DNA of 64,000 bases. Origin: Terrihalobacillus insolitus. GTDB lineage: Bacteria > Bacillota > Bacilli > Bacillales > Amphibacillaceae. How positions within the stretch are numbered: the first letter of the stretch is position 1; every line of letters starts with the position of its first letter. Made by a program: the position numbers and the translations under genes. The notes under the pieces were generated by a model. The model saw nothing but the letters and a program-made list of their open reading frames with translations, did no database searches and was not told the DNA's origin. Positions 18,717-26,947 of this stretch are shown here, in pieces. The DNA lies in contig NZ_JAMQKB010000011.1 of the NCBI RefSeq assembly GCF_028416575.1, positions 1 through 64,000 of the forward strand. The letters are read 5' to 3'.

Positions 18717-19436
18717 TTGTTGAAGAAATATATAGCTATTGTCACTGGGGGAACTAGAGGTCTAGGGGCGGCCATTGTCCATCAATTGGCAAGTAATGAT
18801 TGGAATGTTCATTTTACTTATCAAAGCGATGAACAGAGTGCAAATGACCTTCTAGATAAATATGAGAATGTCTTTGCTTATAAAGCAGATGTAAAGGACT
18901 ACAAAAGGACTAGGGAAGTGGTAGAGGAAGTTATTTCAATTGAGGGAAAAATTGATTGCTTAATAAACAATGCCGGAATAAAGAGAGATAAATCGTTAGG
19001 TTTTATGAACGAAAGAAATTGGAGAGATGTAATTGAAACAAATTTGTCTGGTGTGTTTAATTACAGTAAATTTGTAGGAAAACAGATGATCAAACAGAAA
19101 ACTGGTGTGATTATCAATATCTCGTCCATTTCAGCCTTTATTGGCTTAAAAGGACAAACTAATTACTCGGCTTCTAAAGCTGGTGTAAATGGATTTACAA
19201 AAGCTTTAGCTAAAGAACTTGGCCCTAATAACATAAGAGTTAATTCTGTCTGTCCTGGTTTTATTAAAACAGAAATGACCGAACAACTGAATGAAACAGA
19301 AATGATACAAGATATTACATTAGGAAGATTTGGTAGTACGAAAGAAATTGCAGATGTTGTTGTTTTCTTAATCAGTAATAAAGCTTCTTATATTACAGGA
19401 CAAACCATTATTGTTGACGGGGGTTTAGCTATATAA
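18717..19436 (+). CDS. FabG-like 3-oxoacyl-ACP reductase (SDR)
   Basis: This 239-aa short-chain dehydrogenase has the NADP(H) loop TGGTRGLGAA, the NNAG motif, the catalytic Ser in INISSISAF with Tyr and Lys in NYSASKAG, and the C-terminal ITGQTIIVDGG. It would reduce the 3-keto group after each condensation. Translation starts at TTG 18717, preceded by GAGGGAGTGG and directly after the preceding stop codon. Family, length and context all fit an assembly-line ketoreductase. Confidence 0.93.
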   Translation: MLKKYIAIVTGGTRGLGAAIVHQLASNDWNVHFTYQSDEQSANDLLDKYENVFAYKADVKDYKRTREVVEEVISIEGKIDCLINNAGIKRDKSLGFMNERNWRDVIETNLSGVFNYSKFVGKQMIKQKTGVIINISSISAFIGLKGQTNYSASKAGVNGFTKALAKELGPNNIRVNSVCPGFIKTEMTEQLNETEMIQDITLGRFGSTKEIADVVVFLISNKASYITGQTIIVDGGLAI

Positions 19437-19437
19437 T

Positions 19438-20520
19438 ATGCAAATTTCACTTTATAACACGATAAAAGATGTTGAAAAAGATTATAAAGAAGATTTAAAT
19501 AATATATTGCTAGATAGTTTAGACAGCCACATAGCTTGGTACCACTTATTGGATCAACATCTGCCTAATTATGAACCCTTATATTTCGTTGGAATTAAGA
19601 ATGAAAAACTAGTGGCACTTGGTACAGGATATAACGTTCAAAGATTAGATTTATTACAGTATTTACCTCCCAGAATAAAGAAAATTTTATCTTTTTTAAA
19701 TAAGTTAAAAATCAATCCATTTAAGTTTAATGTTGTCTTTTTGACAAATCCTATGTCAGGTGAGAAGGGAATAAGGGTGGCTCACCAAGTTTTATTAGAT
19801 GAGTTCATCAGTGAAATTACCGACTATATATACACAAATATTAAGCCAGCGTCTATATTTGTGAATAATATCAGTGATGCAAATGTAAATAGCTATAGTA
19901 AAACGTATAATAGAATTCCGTTTTATCCTAATACCGTTCTAGAGCTAGATTTTAATAGCTTTGAAGATTATTTAAAGCATCTGAAAAAGAAAAAGCGGTG
20001 GGATGCTAGGAACAAGATGAAGCTTTTGAATGAGTATGGTTGTGATGTAGTGATATATCGTAATTCAGAGATCAATAATTACGAAGAAGTATTCCAGCTC
20101 TATAAAAATACCAGTAATCATAATGAAGAAGTAAGTAATGTAATTAACTATAATCAACAGACATTTAACAACATGAATGAATTACCAGACTGTTATAAAT
20201 GGATATATGTTACATATAAGAATCAGCTTGTGGGATTTGCTTTATTGTTTGAAGAGAATGAAGCATTAGTCTTTAAACATGTAGGTTTAGATTACAAACA
20301 TAGCTATGATTGTTTTGCATACTTTAATTTATTTTACATAGCTATTCAATATGGTATTTCAAAAGGCTATAAAAAAATGTATTGTGGCTCTACAACCTAT
20401 GAAACCAAAAAAAGAATTGGTTGTTCTTTAATACCTAATCATGCTTTTATTTCGTTTAAGAGTAAATTTTTAAGTGGCTTTGCTAAAAGAATATTACAGA
20501 AAAATTTTTCTAAATCATAG
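19438..20520 (+). CDS. FemAB/BioF2-type GNAT acyl- or aminoacyltransferase
   Basis: This 360-aa protein starts one base after the ketoreductase stop. The C-terminal half has the double-GNAT features of Acetyltransf_6/peptidoglycan-bridge-like proteins: FEDYLKHLKKKKRWDARNKM, a VTYKNQLVGFALLF strand pair, and the tail KMYCGSTTYETKKRIGCSLI. Related enzymes link acyl or aminoacyl groups to amines. In this cluster it could attach the chain to an amine or add an amino acid. It is the second transferase, which suggests a two-step tailoring or release. The substrate is unknown. Confidence 0.6.
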   Translation: MQISLYNTIKDVEKDYKEDLNNILLDSLDSHIAWYHLLDQHLPNYEPLYFVGIKNEKLVALGTGYNVQRLDLLQYLPPRIKKILSFLNKLKINPFKFNVVFLTNPMSGEKGIRVAHQVLLDEFISEITDYIYTNIKPASIFVNNISDANVNSYSKTYNRIPFYPNTVLELDFNSFEDYLKHLKKKKRWDARNKMKLLNEYGCDVVIYRNSEINNYEEVFQLYKNTSNHNEEVSNVINYNQQTFNNMNELPDCYKWIYVTYKNQLVGFALLFEENEALVFKHVGLDYKHSYDCFAYFNLFYIAIQYGISKGYKKMYCGSTTYETKKRIGCSLIPNHAFISFKSKFLSGFAKRILQKNFSKS

Positions 20521-20536
20521 ACAGAAGGCAAAATAA

Positions 20537-21694
20537 ATGAAGAAAAAAATTCTATATCTGGTATTTACATTTAATTTTTTATTTAGTTTATTAACAGCCA
20601 TCTTACCGTTAATTGTTTTTTCAATAACAAATTCCTCAGCAACCTCTGGTTACGTTATGACAGTATTTATGGTGTCTTTACTTACTGTTCGTTTTATTTT
20701 GTTTTATAAATATGTTGAACCAATATTACTAAATAAATTTGGGGTTATTTCATATTGTTTAGGATTTTTATTATTAGTTTTTTATTATGATCAGATTATT
20801 GCCTTTTATATAGGGAGCGTATTTTTAGGAGTAGGCGTTGGAGTGGTTGGTCCTATACTACTCACGATGTTGACCGATGCATCTTCCGACAAAAAAGCTG
20901 TTTCTTATCATAATATGTTAATGGCTTTAGCATCAGCGACAGGTCCTGTTTTGGGTGTGTATATGCTAAATAAATTGAAGGAGAACATGTATCCAATTCT
21001 ATTTGCAATGGGAGCTACAATGGTAATCGTTAGTTTTCTGTTCGGTAAAGGAAAAGTTAATGAAGAGAAATCAGAATCAAATGAGCTAAATTTAAAAGCG
21101 ATAATTCTTAACAAGGATTATGCATCAAACCTCTTGATTTTTTTAATTAGTTCCATTAATTATGGCTGTATTATCGCATATTTACCGATTTTGTTAGACA
21201 TAAATGACTTGCGGATTGATTACTTCTACTTGGCATTTTGGATATGTTTTGTATTGGCGCAAATATTTGTTCCGAGACTAGGTGTAAAATTTAAACTTCC
21301 AACATTATTATATCTATTTCTTTTTGTATTATCTGTATCAATCATGTTAATTGGTTACGCTGGCAGTTATTGGTTACTACTTCCTTTGGGGGGGATATTT
21401 GGATTTGGTTATGGGGCATTGATGAATGTGTTTTATAGTATTATAGCAGCTGTAAATGAACAACGTTTTAAAGCAGATGCATATTCTTTATTTGGTATCA
21501 TGTCTTATGTTGGTGTTGGCATAGGAGCTTTTTTATTCAGTCCGCTTGCTGAAAAGTCTTTATCACTAATTTTTGTGATTTCAGGAATCATAACAGTAGT
21601 AGTATTAATAGCTAAGTATCTTGTGGATTTTATAAACATTCGAAAAAAAGTTAACGGAAAAGAAAAGGAAAAATGTCGAGTTAATGAACAGTAG
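20537..21694 (+). CDS. MFS transporter, probable product exporter
   Basis: This 385-aa very hydrophobic protein has about 11-12 predicted membrane helices, an MFS-like motif-A region near GVISYCLGFLLLVF and a motif-C-like GPVLGVYML in helix 5, typical of drug/H+ antiporters. Its place among the synthesis genes suggests export of the product and self-protection. Its 3' end overlaps the phosphopantetheinyl transferase gene by 11 bases. Confidence 0.8.
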   Translation: MKKKILYLVFTFNFLFSLLTAILPLIVFSITNSSATSGYVMTVFMVSLLTVRFILFYKYVEPILLNKFGVISYCLGFLLLVFYYDQIIAFYIGSVFLGVGVGVVGPILLTMLTDASSDKKAVSYHNMLMALASATGPVLGVYMLNKLKENMYPILFAMGATMVIVSFLFGKGKVNEEKSESNELNLKAIILNKDYASNLLIFLISSINYGCIIAYLPILLDINDLRIDYFYLAFWICFVLAQIFVPRLGVKFKLPTLLYLFLFVLSVSIMLIGYAGSYWLLLPLGGIFGFGYGALMNVFYSIIAAVNEQRFKADAYSLFGIMSYVGVGIGAFLFSPLAEKSLSLIFVISGIITVVVLIAKYLVDFINIRKKVNGKEKEKCRVNEQ

Positions 21695-22115
21695 TTTGTA
21701 TGGAACAGGTATTGATATTGTTGATAAAAGGAGAATTAGTCAACTTTATCACAGCGATAGAGTCGACTTTTTTTTACAAAAATGGTTCAATGAGTATGAA
21801 ATTGATGTTATTAACTCGGATATGAATCCTGAAAATGTTCTGGCACTTTTTTTTGGTATCAAAGAAGCATTTATCAAGGCTTCTAATGGAATAGTTAGAT
21901 TAAAAGATTTTAAGTCAATAAAAATTCATAAAAATAAAATAGGATATTCAATAAAATATACAAGAGATAGTTTTTTAATCAATAGGAAAATAGATATTAA
22001 TTACATCGATTATATTCATCATGTGATAGTTAGCGTAATCATATTTGAAAAAAATCAAGAAATGAAGTATGTTCATAACCTACTTAGGCAGGAAATTAAA
22101 AATGTATTTTTGTAA
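21684..22115 (+). CDS. AcpS-type 4'-phosphopantetheinyl transferase
   Basis: This 143-aa protein opens with GTGIDIVDKRRI, the AcpS Mg2+/CoA-binding start, and has ALFFGIKEAFIKA matching the second conserved motif (W/F-x-x-KEA-x-x-K). It would load phosphopantetheine onto Ser37 of the cluster ACP. It is the last gene of the run and overlaps the transporter gene. Having its own PPTase makes the cluster self-sufficient for carrier activation and more easily transferred. Confidence 0.85.
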   Translation: MNSSLYGTGIDIVDKRRISQLYHSDRVDFFLQKWFNEYEIDVINSDMNPENVLALFFGIKEAFIKASNGIVRLKDFKSIKIHKNKIGYSIKYTRDSFLINRKIDINYIDYIHHVIVSVIIFEKNQEMKYVHNLLRQEIKNVFL

Positions 22116-22273
22116 GATGTTAATGTTTGAAAATGTCGAAGTGGGTTGGTTGTTATTTTTATATAAGCTGTGTCAGCGGCTGTTAAGACGCTGTGAAAAC
22201 TTCAGCTTGAACAGATGTAGCCTTTGTGCTCGAAAAGTGATTACGGCGAATAAAATACGCTTGCCATCATTTT

Positions 22274-22640
22274 TTGCAGCCAAGTGACACAGAATGTACC
22301 AGTAATTTACAAACTGTTTACCACCTTACCTTTTGTATAATTCACAAAGATGTGCATCGAATGATTCATACGAAGGACAAAAAGATGACTGATACTGATG
22401 AACTCATAAAGAGATTTCTACTTACGGGGACAATGATTGAAAAAGTCAATCGTTTTCGGAGAAAATATAAACTTGAATCTATCGAAAACTCAAACATGAA
22501 GTAACGAGGAACTTATAATCAAGTAAATTTTGTTAGATGGAACGCGGAGTGCGGGGAAACTTACACGCCCCGTATTGAGCAGGAGAAAACTGGAGATAAC
22601 ACTAAAGGCTTATCTATTGCTGACAATTGTTTAACAACAT
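22274..22640 (+). mobile_element. group II intron relic: end of the intron-encoded protein plus 3' RNA domains
   Basis: The frame ending at 22504 closes with a maturase-type HNH tail (IIHKDVHRMIH, then MIEKVNRFRRKYKLESI), as in C-termini of group II intron reverse transcriptases. Directly after the stop comes ACGAGGAACTTATAATC and then a hairpin-rich stretch with a domain-V-like upper stem, followed by GGAGATAACACTAAAGGCTT and ending near CTATTGCT. The same order recurs at 59230-59366. The 5' domains and most of the protein are missing. The sequence at 22116-22273 holds no clear gene. Confidence 0.65.
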
Positions 22641-22786
22641 AGGTAGAAAATAATCAATCTTTATTACAAAAATTGTATACTACTTCACAAATAAGGAATC
22701 CATTTGTTCAATCTTTTTTCAAAATGGGTTCTTCTTGGTTACGGTAAAATACGGGTTCGTGGGGGTTTTTAATCGAACTTTATTTT

Positions 22787-23059
22787 AAGGCTACATGTGT
22801 AAGTGCGGTTGATAATGCAGGGGAATTGGAAGAGTTTTCTGGTTACGGTTTGGATCTGGTGTCAGCACCAGGAGTAAACGTTTACGGAGTCTTGCCTGAG
22901 GGGGAAAATACATTCTCAAATGGTACATCGTTTGCCACTACTTATGTAACAGGTATTGCTGCACTTGCTAAAAGTGCATACCCTAGTATTCAAAGTAACG
23001 AGTTAGCGAAAGTCCTTAAAGAAAGTAAATCAACATTTAATAAGAAAGCAGCACAGTAG
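22787..23059 (+). pseudogene. subtilase (S8 peptidase) C-terminal fragment
   Basis: About 90 codons encode the end of a subtilisin-like catalytic domain: VSAVDNAGELEEFSGYG, then LVSAPGVNVYGVLPEG, then the nucleophile motif NGTSFATTYVTGIAALAKSA. The Asp and His catalytic parts are absent, and the frame begins in a region with no start or ribosome site. This is a decayed remnant of a secreted serine protease gene, next to a group II intron relic that may have inserted into it. Confidence 0.75.
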
Positions 23060-23260
23060 AGATAATTGATGCTAAACAGGTTTTAGAAAAGGTCAATTCT
23101 ATACAGTGACATCTTACCTTCTTTTCATTTAAAGAAATATTACCAATCACTAATGTTTTTTTGGACGTAACTGTTCAGGTGCCTCTTTTTTTTCACCAAA
23201 AAACTTCATTTTTAAAAATTCCCTCCGAACTCTTAATCTTTTCTGTAGTATATTTAACAT

Positions 23261-24179
23261 ATGGAAAAACAAATAATGATTCTTCAAGGAAGACAAATCA
23301 TAACAGAAGATATTACGTGGATACGACAACTAATGGAGTCGAACCCGTCTTGGCATCGAACGCGATTATCCAAGGAAATCTGCCTGGTCTGGAATTGGGT
23401 GCATGAAAATGGACAACCCAAAGATATTGCATGCCGTTCCCTCTTACGCAAACTGGAACAAAAAGGGTTCATCACGCTTCCGGCACCCCGTCGTGTCGGA
23501 TTGAGCGGTTATCAGAAAAAAGCCACAGCCAGCGGTTGATCATGATACGACGGAGATTTCCGGTAGTCTTAGTAAGATTGCGCCGGTTCGCGTTCTTCCC
23601 ATTGAGAAGGCTGGGGAGAAGTCATTGTTCAACCATCTGCTGGACAAGTATCACTATTTGGGTTTTCACGGAACCGTCGGCGAAAATATGCAATACATGG
23701 CCTTTGATATCTACGGGAGACCATTGGCCTGCCTTTTGTTCGGATCATCTGCCTGGCGCGTCGCTGCCCGAGACCAGTGGATTGGCTGGCAGGAAGAGGA
23801 GCGAAAAGCCCATCTTCATTTGACAACGAACAATACACGTTTTTTGATTTTCCATTGGGTAAAGGTGCCGCAGTTGGCCAGCCATCTGTTAGGCAAGGTA
23901 AGTCGCCGGCTAAGTACAGATTGGATCAACAAATAAGGTCATCCCATTCATTTACTTGAAACCTTTATGGAGCGCGAACGTTTTCGGGGGACAAGTTATC
24001 AAGCTGCCAACTGGCAATACGTTGGCAAAACCAAAGGGAGAAGTCGGAATGATCGGAACACAACACTTAAAGTTCTCGTCAAGGATGTGTATCTTTATCC
24101 ACTAAACCGCAAGTATAAGGAGGTCCTCTGTGATGGAAAAATATCAGGGCATTCTCTCCAAATGCAAGAAAAACCCTGA
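23261..24179 (+). pseudogene. DUF4338 (DruA-type) protein, frameshifted
   Basis: Three frames joined in order give one DUF4338 protein. The N-terminus is at 23261-23539 (SWHRTRLSKEICLVWNW and DIACRSLLRKLEQKGFI). The middle is at about 23560-23936 (FNHLLDKYHYLGFHGTVGEN and RDQWIGWQEEERKAH). The C-terminus is at about 23940-24179 (METFMERERFRGTSYQAANW, then VKDVYLYPL). At least two frameshifts separate them. DUF4338 occurs in the Druantia defence protein DruA, but also as a passenger of transposons. An IS66 transposase remnant follows at once, so a mobile-element origin is favoured over an immunity locus. Confidence 0.7.
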
Positions 24180-24370
24180 ATGGGCGGCAGATACAATAGT
24201 CGCCCTGAAATCACAAATGAACAAAGACAGCCATAACAGCAGTAAACCTCTTCTTCAGATGGCTTCGAAAAACCAAAAGCTTACGGTCAAAAACAGGTAA
24301 ATCCCAAGGTGGACAAGAGGGCCACCTTGGCCAAACGTTACACGCCGTAGAAAACCCCGATGAGATAGAA
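24133..24370 (+). pseudogene. IS66-family transposase (TnpC) N-terminal remnant
   Basis: From ATG 24133 the frame gives a coiled N-terminus, then KDSHNSSKP. After a frameshift the other frame continues with KTGKSQGGQEGHLGQTL, which is the Ser/Lys/Gly-rich linker typical of IS66 TnpC just before its zinc-finger domain. The catalytic domain is missing because sequence switches to a GNAT relic on the other strand near 24370. It lies immediately after the DUF4338 relic, probably as one former element. Confidence 0.65.
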
Positions 24371-24525
24371 TGTTTTTTATAGAAAAAATCCAGTTTATCA
24401 AAGTGGTCCTTATCCGAATAGGAGATCCAACCCGAAATCTTCTTTACAGAGTTATCTATAGCAAATTTAATTAATGAATCAATTAAAACTGAACCGTATC
24501 CTCTACCTATATTCTCGCCAAACAC
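24370..24525 (-). pseudogene. GNAT acetyltransferase fragment
   Basis: About 52 codons read VFGENIGRGYGSVLIDSLIK, including the acetyl-CoA pyrophosphate loop (R-G-x-G-S), then ISGWISYSDKDHFDKLDFFYKKH, a motif-B-like C-terminal part. Both ends are lost: an in-frame TAG precedes it and the IS66 remnant replaces its end. Confidence 0.6.
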
Positions 24526-24531
24526 TTCTAC

Positions 24532-25101
24532 CTAGTAAAACCAATGTTCTATAAGGTTGAAAATTTTAGTTTGTTTCGCACGCTCGACCAAATACTTAAG
24601 ATCCATGTCATCTTTATGAATTAAGAACATTCTATAAGCCCATTCATAATCTTCATCATCTTCGGGGAACTTTATGGTAAAAGCAATCCCTTCAATACGA
24701 TGAATAATGATATCCTCAACACCTATTACATAGAGTTTCTTGCCATTAGGAAGTGTCAATTCAAACACAAGATCTGGATTACCTTCAAGGTGGTTGGACG
24801 GTACTTCAACTGCAATTTCAGTTTCCACATGGTACCACTCACGTTCCGTACGCTCGAACCCTAACTGGTTAGTGAGAAGCTCGTCAAATAGATTCCAACC
24901 ATCACTTACAAAGTCTATATCATGTGTGTGGTAATCATTTCTTGTGTAGATTTCAACAGATAATCCACCTACAACTATAGGCGTAATACCTTTATTTTTA
25001 AAAAAGTCTGTTATAAGGGATGCAAATTCAAGTTGTCTCTCGAATATAGGTTTATCTTCTAAATATTTCAGTGCTTCTTTTAAATCATTAACTGTAGTCA
25101 T
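24532..25101 (-). CDS. nucleotidyltransferase (DUF6036/AbiEii-like), possible toxin
   Basis: This 189-aa protein carries the minimal nucleotidyltransferase signature: VVGGLSVEIYTRNDYHTHDIDFV, with the GG-S loop and a D-x-D metal site, followed by an acidic strand (VFELTLPNGKKLYVIGVEDI). AbiEii-like enzymes modify tRNA or other targets and act as toxins with a small partner. The upstream gene overlaps it by 14 bases, so they are co-translated. No start-site problem is evident. A toxin role is inferred from family and pairing only. Confidence 0.6.
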   Translation of the reverse strand: MTTVNDLKEALKYLEDKPIFERQLEFASLITDFFKNKGITPIVVGGLSVEIYTRNDYHTHDIDFVSDGWNLFDELLTNQLGFERTEREWYHVETEIAVEVPSNHLEGNPDLVFELTLPNGKKLYVIGVEDIIIHRIEGIAFTIKFPEDDEDYEWAYRMFLIHKDDMDLKYLVERAKQTKIFNLIEHWFY

Positions 25102-25324
25102 AGTACATGGACCTCTTACCCGTTCTAATAATTTTGCCAGCTTTTACAGCTTTTTGCCATCGAGCAACGGATATTTCGTTCAAGGCTTTTACTTCTCCAG
25201 GTGTACGGGTGCGAGATTTCTTTCTACGTCCATTGGCAAGTGCGGAAGTTCTGATAATAGCATTTGCTTGTTTACGGTTATTCGTAATATTTTGATTAAT
25301 ACGTTCAAGAGTAATTGTCCGCAT
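25088..25324 (-). CDS. small basic partner protein of the nucleotidyltransferase
   Basis: ATG 25324 is chosen because GGTGGGGTGA lies at correct spacing; GTG 25333 would fall inside that site. The 78-aa protein is strongly basic (NGRRKKSRTRTPGEVKALNE) with a helical C-terminus (ISVARWQKAVKAGKIIRTGK). It overlaps the nucleotidyltransferase start by 14 bases. The order of a small protein followed by a nucleotidyltransferase is like AbiE-type toxin-antitoxin pairs, but no known antitoxin domain was recognised. Confidence 0.55.
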   Translation of the reverse strand: MRTITLERINQNITNNRKQANAIIRTSALANGRRKKSRTRTPGEVKALNEISVARWQKAVKAGKIIRTGKRSMYYDYS

Positions 25325-25584
25325 CGATCTCACCCCACCTTTTTTAATCGTTTATTTAAATTATCTTAATAATACATTACATTTCTTTAGTTGAGAAGTA
25401 TTTAATGTATCTTTAGTCATATAGCCGTATTTAAAGTACTTTAGGTTTAGGTTGTGTAGGCACAATCAACTATGTTTAGACATACGTATAAACCAAAGGA
25501 ACTGTTTCTTACCAAGTGCTAAAAGGATAGTTGGAGCCTCTCCTCACTGTCTGATATAATAACATCATAGACGATCCGAATAAA

Positions 25585-25676
25585 AGGATGTTCAAAAAGG
25601 ATCAAATGATAAGCAGTCCATCTACTTGCCCGCGCTGGGCTTCGATGACATGTTTTCAGACTTTTTGAACATACAC
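25585..25676. repeat. MITE-like repeat, copy 1 (upstream of murB)
   Basis: AGGATGTTCAAAAAGG on the left and GACTTTTTGAACATACAC on the right form terminal inverted repeats about 60 bp apart, with internal ATCAAATGATAAGC shared with copies 3 and 4. It ends 20 bp before the murB start and just before its ribosome site. The interval 25325-25584 holds no gene. Confidence 0.7.
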
Positions 25677-25695
25677 TATAAAGGAATGATTCCGA

Positions 25696-26634
25696 TTGGG
25701 TAATTACCATCAAATTTATCAAAAACTACTAGCCATTACTTCTGAAGAAAACGTGATGGTGAATGAATACTTGAAAAATCATACCTACACACAATTGGGT
25801 GGTAAAGCAGACCTTTTTGTCACACCAACAAACTATGATGAAGTACAGGAAGTCGTAAAGCTTGCTAATCGAGAGGATGTCGCTTTTACTTTATTAGGTA
25901 ATGGTTCGAACCTAATTGTAAAGGATGGTGGCATCAGGGGGATTGTTCTGAGCTTAAAGCGACTGAAAGACATTACAACTGAAGACGAACGGATTATAGC
26001 CCAAAGTGGAGCAGCAATTATCGATGTCTCTAGAAGTGCATTAGCTGACGCCCTTACAGGGTTGGAATTTGCATGTGGCATTCCAGGAACGGTTGGTGGT
26101 GCACTGTTCATGAATGCAGGTGCCTACGGTGGGGAAATTAAGGATGTTCTTTATGAAACGGTCGTTGTAGATCGAAACGGGGAGCAATTAACATTATCCG
26201 CCGACGAATTAGATCTCGACTATCGCACAAGTAACATCCCAGAAAAAGGTTATATTGTGTTAGAAGCTAGGTTTCAATTAAAGAATGGGGAATATGATGA
26301 AATAAAGGCTGTTATGGATGACCTTACACACCGTAGAGAATCAAAGCAGCCATTAGAATATCCATCATGTGGAAGTGTGTTCAAACGTCCACCAGGTTAT
26401 TTTGCCGGCAAATTGATTCAAGATAGCGATTTACAAGGTAAAAGCATTGGTGGAGCAGAGGTTTCTACAAAGCACGCTGGATTTATTGTAAACAAAAATA
26501 ATGCAACAGCAACAGAGTACATTTCCGTCATCGAGCTTGTCCAACGTACAGTGAAGGAAAAATTCGCTGTATCCTTAGAAAGAGAAGTAAAGATAATTGG
26601 TGAAGATATGGAAGAGCCAGCAAAGGTTGATTAA
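25696..26634 (+). CDS. murB: UDP-N-acetylenolpyruvoylglucosamine reductase
   Basis: This FAD enzyme reduces UDP-GlcNAc-enolpyruvate to UDP-MurNAc in peptidoglycan precursor synthesis. The 312-aa protein has the FAD-binding [20 protein letters not shown], then [20 protein letters not shown], then the catalytic region [20 protein letters not shown] and [16 protein letters not shown]. The TTG at 25696 is chosen because AAGGAATG lies 10 bases upstream and the N-terminus ([20 protein letters not shown]) matches relatives. The gene stands alone with a terminator formed by the repeat after it. Confidence 0.95.
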   Translation: MGNYHQIYQKLLAITSEENVMVNEYLKNHTYTQLGGKADLFVTPTNYDEVQEVVKLANREDVAFTLLGNGSNLIVKDGGIRGIVLSLKRLKDITTEDERIIAQSGAAIIDVSRSALADALTGLEFACGIPGTVGGALFMNAGAYGGEIKDVLYETVVVDRNGEQLTLSADELDLDYRTSNIPEKGYIVLEARFQLKNGEYDEIKAVMDDLTHRRESKQPLEYPSCGSVFKRPPGYFAGKLIQDSDLQGKSIGGAEVSTKHAGFIVNKNNATATEYISVIELVQRTVKEKFAVSLEREVKIIGEDMEEPAKVD

Positions 26635-26644
26635 CAAAAATAGA

Positions 26645-26772
26645 AGAGGATGTTCAAAAAGAGCATTGGAAAAGGATGAAAACGAATCTTTTCCAATGCT
26701 TTTTAGTGTGAAATTTTCTAGAGATGTGAGATCAAAAAATCGCTGCTTAGCATGGGCTTTTTTGAACATCCT
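26645..26772 (+). repeat. MITE-like repeat, copy 2, carrying the murB terminator
   Basis: AGGATGTTCAAAAAG at the left and CTTTTTTGAACATCCT at the right are the terminal inverted repeats. Inside, AGCATTGGAAAAG at 26662-26674 pairs perfectly with 26688-26700 and is followed by TTTT, so the element probably also terminates murB transcription. Confidence 0.7.
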
Positions 26773-26863
26773 ATCGTATTATCCTTTCTTAGTGCTTCGT
26801 GGATTTATAGAAAGAGCATTTTTGAATGTCTACGTTATTTTGAAAAAGTTGTTGAAAAAGTTG

Positions 26864-26918
26864 TTGACAATGATTCTCATTCTCTTTATAATTGATTTCG
26901 ACAATGAAAATCATTATC
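26864..26918 (+). promoter_or_regulatory. sigma-A promoter with two Fur boxes
   Basis: TTGACA (26864-26869), a 17-bp spacer and TATAAT (26887-26892) form a consensus promoter. GACAATGATTCTCATTCTC (26866-26884) matches the 19-bp Fur consensus at 15 positions and covers the promoter. GACAATGAAAATCATTATC (26900-26918) matches at 17 and covers the transcription start. Iron-dependent repression of the next gene is strongly suggested. Confidence 0.9.
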
Positions 26919-26947
26919 AATTAATACATATTAGGGGGAAAAACTTC

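Noticed and set aside
23261-24179. Druantia anti-phage defence system
   Set aside because: The gene is frameshifted at least twice, no druE-type helicase or other Druantia gene is present, and an IS66 remnant is attached.
26597-26947. Long upstream extension of the Fur-regulated lipoprotein ORF
   Set aside because: It runs through murB's end, a MITE and the promoter with Fur boxes; a perfect lipoprotein signal peptide starts at 26948.
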